Shown here: piece after piece, positions 63,534-64,000 of the stretch
Position numbering within the stretch: the first letter of the stretch is position 1
Layout of the letters: each line of letters begins with the position of its first letter
NCBI RefSeq assembly: GCF_028807635.1
Contig: NZ_JARBAX010000002.1
Span: 620,001-684,000, forward strand
DNA: 64,000 nt
From: Streptomyces spiramyceticus
GTDB lineage: Bacteria; Actinomycetota; Actinomycetes; Streptomycetales; Streptomycetaceae
Direction of reading: 5' to 3'
The notes under the pieces: model-generated
The model's database searches: none
The model's input: only the letters and a program-made list of their open reading frames with translations
What the model was told of the DNA's origin: nothing
Translations under genes and position numbers: made by a program

Positions 63534-64000
63534 TCACCGGGTGCCGCCTTCGAGCTGGGCCGGGATGCGGCTGGTGCGGAGCTCGCGCAGGTCGGGGATG
63601 TGGTTGTAGAGGGTGCCCGGGCTGATGCCAAGGAGCTTGGCGATCGAGGTGATCGAGAGCTCGGGGTTGGGCAGCATGTCGCGCGCGGCCTTGATGATGT
63701 CCGGGTTGACGACGGTGGGTCGGCCGCCGACCTTGCCGCAGGCGCGGGCTGCTGCGGGGCCCTCGCGGGTGCCGGAGACGATGAGCTCGCGGATGAACTC
63801 GGCGAGGGCGGCGAAGACGTGGAAGACGAGCCGGCCACCGGGGGTGGTGGTGTCCAGGCGCTCGTGCAGCGAGGTGAAGCCGATCTCCCGGCGGCGAAGC
63901 TCGCTCACCATGTTGATCCGGTCTTGCAGGGACCGGCCGTAGCGGTCGAGGGCGGGGACCACCAGGGTGTCGCCGCGCTGGAGGGAGGCGTGGCATGCCT
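63534..64000 (-). CDS. serine recombinase (resolvase/invertase), 5' end outside window
   Basis: About 155 residues are visible, ending at TGA 63534-63536. The visible part has GDTLVVPALDRYGRSLQD, INMVSELRRREIGFTSLHERLDTTTPGGRLVFHVFAALAEFIRELI (resolvase core and dimer helix), then KVGGRPTVVNPDIIKAARDMLPNPELSITSIAKLLGISPGTLYNHIP (HTH_7 DNA-binding domain). The N-terminal catalytic serine lies beyond the window. It is likely the resolvase of a Tn3-like or similar element. Confidence 0.9.
   Translation of the reverse strand, partial: ACHASLQRGDTLVVPALDRYGRSLQDRINMVSELRRREIGFTSLHERLDTTTPGGRLVFHVFAALAEFIRELIVSGTREGPAAARACGKVGGRPTVVNPDIIKAARDMLPNPELSITSIAKLLGISPGTLYNHIPDLRELRTSRIPAQLEGGTR

Noticed and set aside
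33265..64000. tRNA gene or CRISPR array as island anchor
   Set aside because: No tRNA-like cloverleaf ending in CCA and no regularly spaced repeats were seen.

Overview
The window is about 70% GC, with dense, often translationally coupled genes, GTG and TTG starts, and protein families typical of Streptomyces (PknB-type kinase, several NarL-type two-component pairs, an IclR-controlled allantoin cluster). It reads as a Streptomyces chromosome segment. All calls come from reading the sequence; no database search was run.

Positions 1-33147 are ordinary chromosome. From the left there is a partial methyltransferase, a glycosyltransferase and a DUF3068 protein; a PucR-type regulator; malate synthase (aceB); a MobA-like nucleotidyltransferase; a Ser/Thr kinase; a sigma/anti-sigma pair next to a cupredoxin lipoprotein; a two-component pair divergent from an ABC exporter; and the allantoin genes allR-allB-alc. 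Similar inverted repeats lie upstream of aceB, allR and allB, which suggests one AllR regulon linking ureide breakdown to the glyoxylate bypass. The allantoicase frame is broken in this sequence. Next come a short-chain dehydrogenase, a DHFR-like reductase, a DMT exporter, a second two-component pair, an alpha/beta hydrolase with a Gfo/Idh dehydrogenase, and a GntR-regulated sugar ABC operon. That operon has two tandem binding proteins, a permease, a half-size ATPase, a ROK kinase and a membrane-anchored protein. Two MITE-like or nested palindromic elements sit in intergenic gaps.

At about 33258 a gene resembling the start of 3-oxoadipate enol-lactonase (pcaD) is cut off after about 37 codons. 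From there to the window end the DNA is an accessory island of defence genes, decayed genes and recombinases. It holds remnants of an Mrr nuclease and an IS110 transposase; a protein with an AbiJ-like middle and a Vsr/DUF559-like nuclease end; a Shedu-like nuclease with a TGA just before its usable start; a further putative nuclease; a 1816-residue HSP90-type ATPase with a DUF3883 end, bracketed by inverted copies of an 80-bp repeat; and a coupled pair of a small protein and an HExxH protein.

The centrepiece (45455-54400) is a four-gene operon on the minus strand: XRE regulator, PD-(D/E)XK nuclease, DinG-like helicase with four cysteines, and a pPIWI_RE (prokaryotic PIWI) protein. A perfect 13-bp-arm palindrome lies just upstream of the regulator. 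Upstream of the operon are an intact membrane Mrr nuclease and a decayed paralogue. The right end holds an IS110 transposase with a small internal deletion, a Tn554-like trio (tyrosine recombinase, small HTH protein, second recombinase-like protein), an acyl-carrier-like protein lacking the normal phosphopantetheine serine, and a serine recombinase that runs off the window. The right boundary of the island is not in the window.
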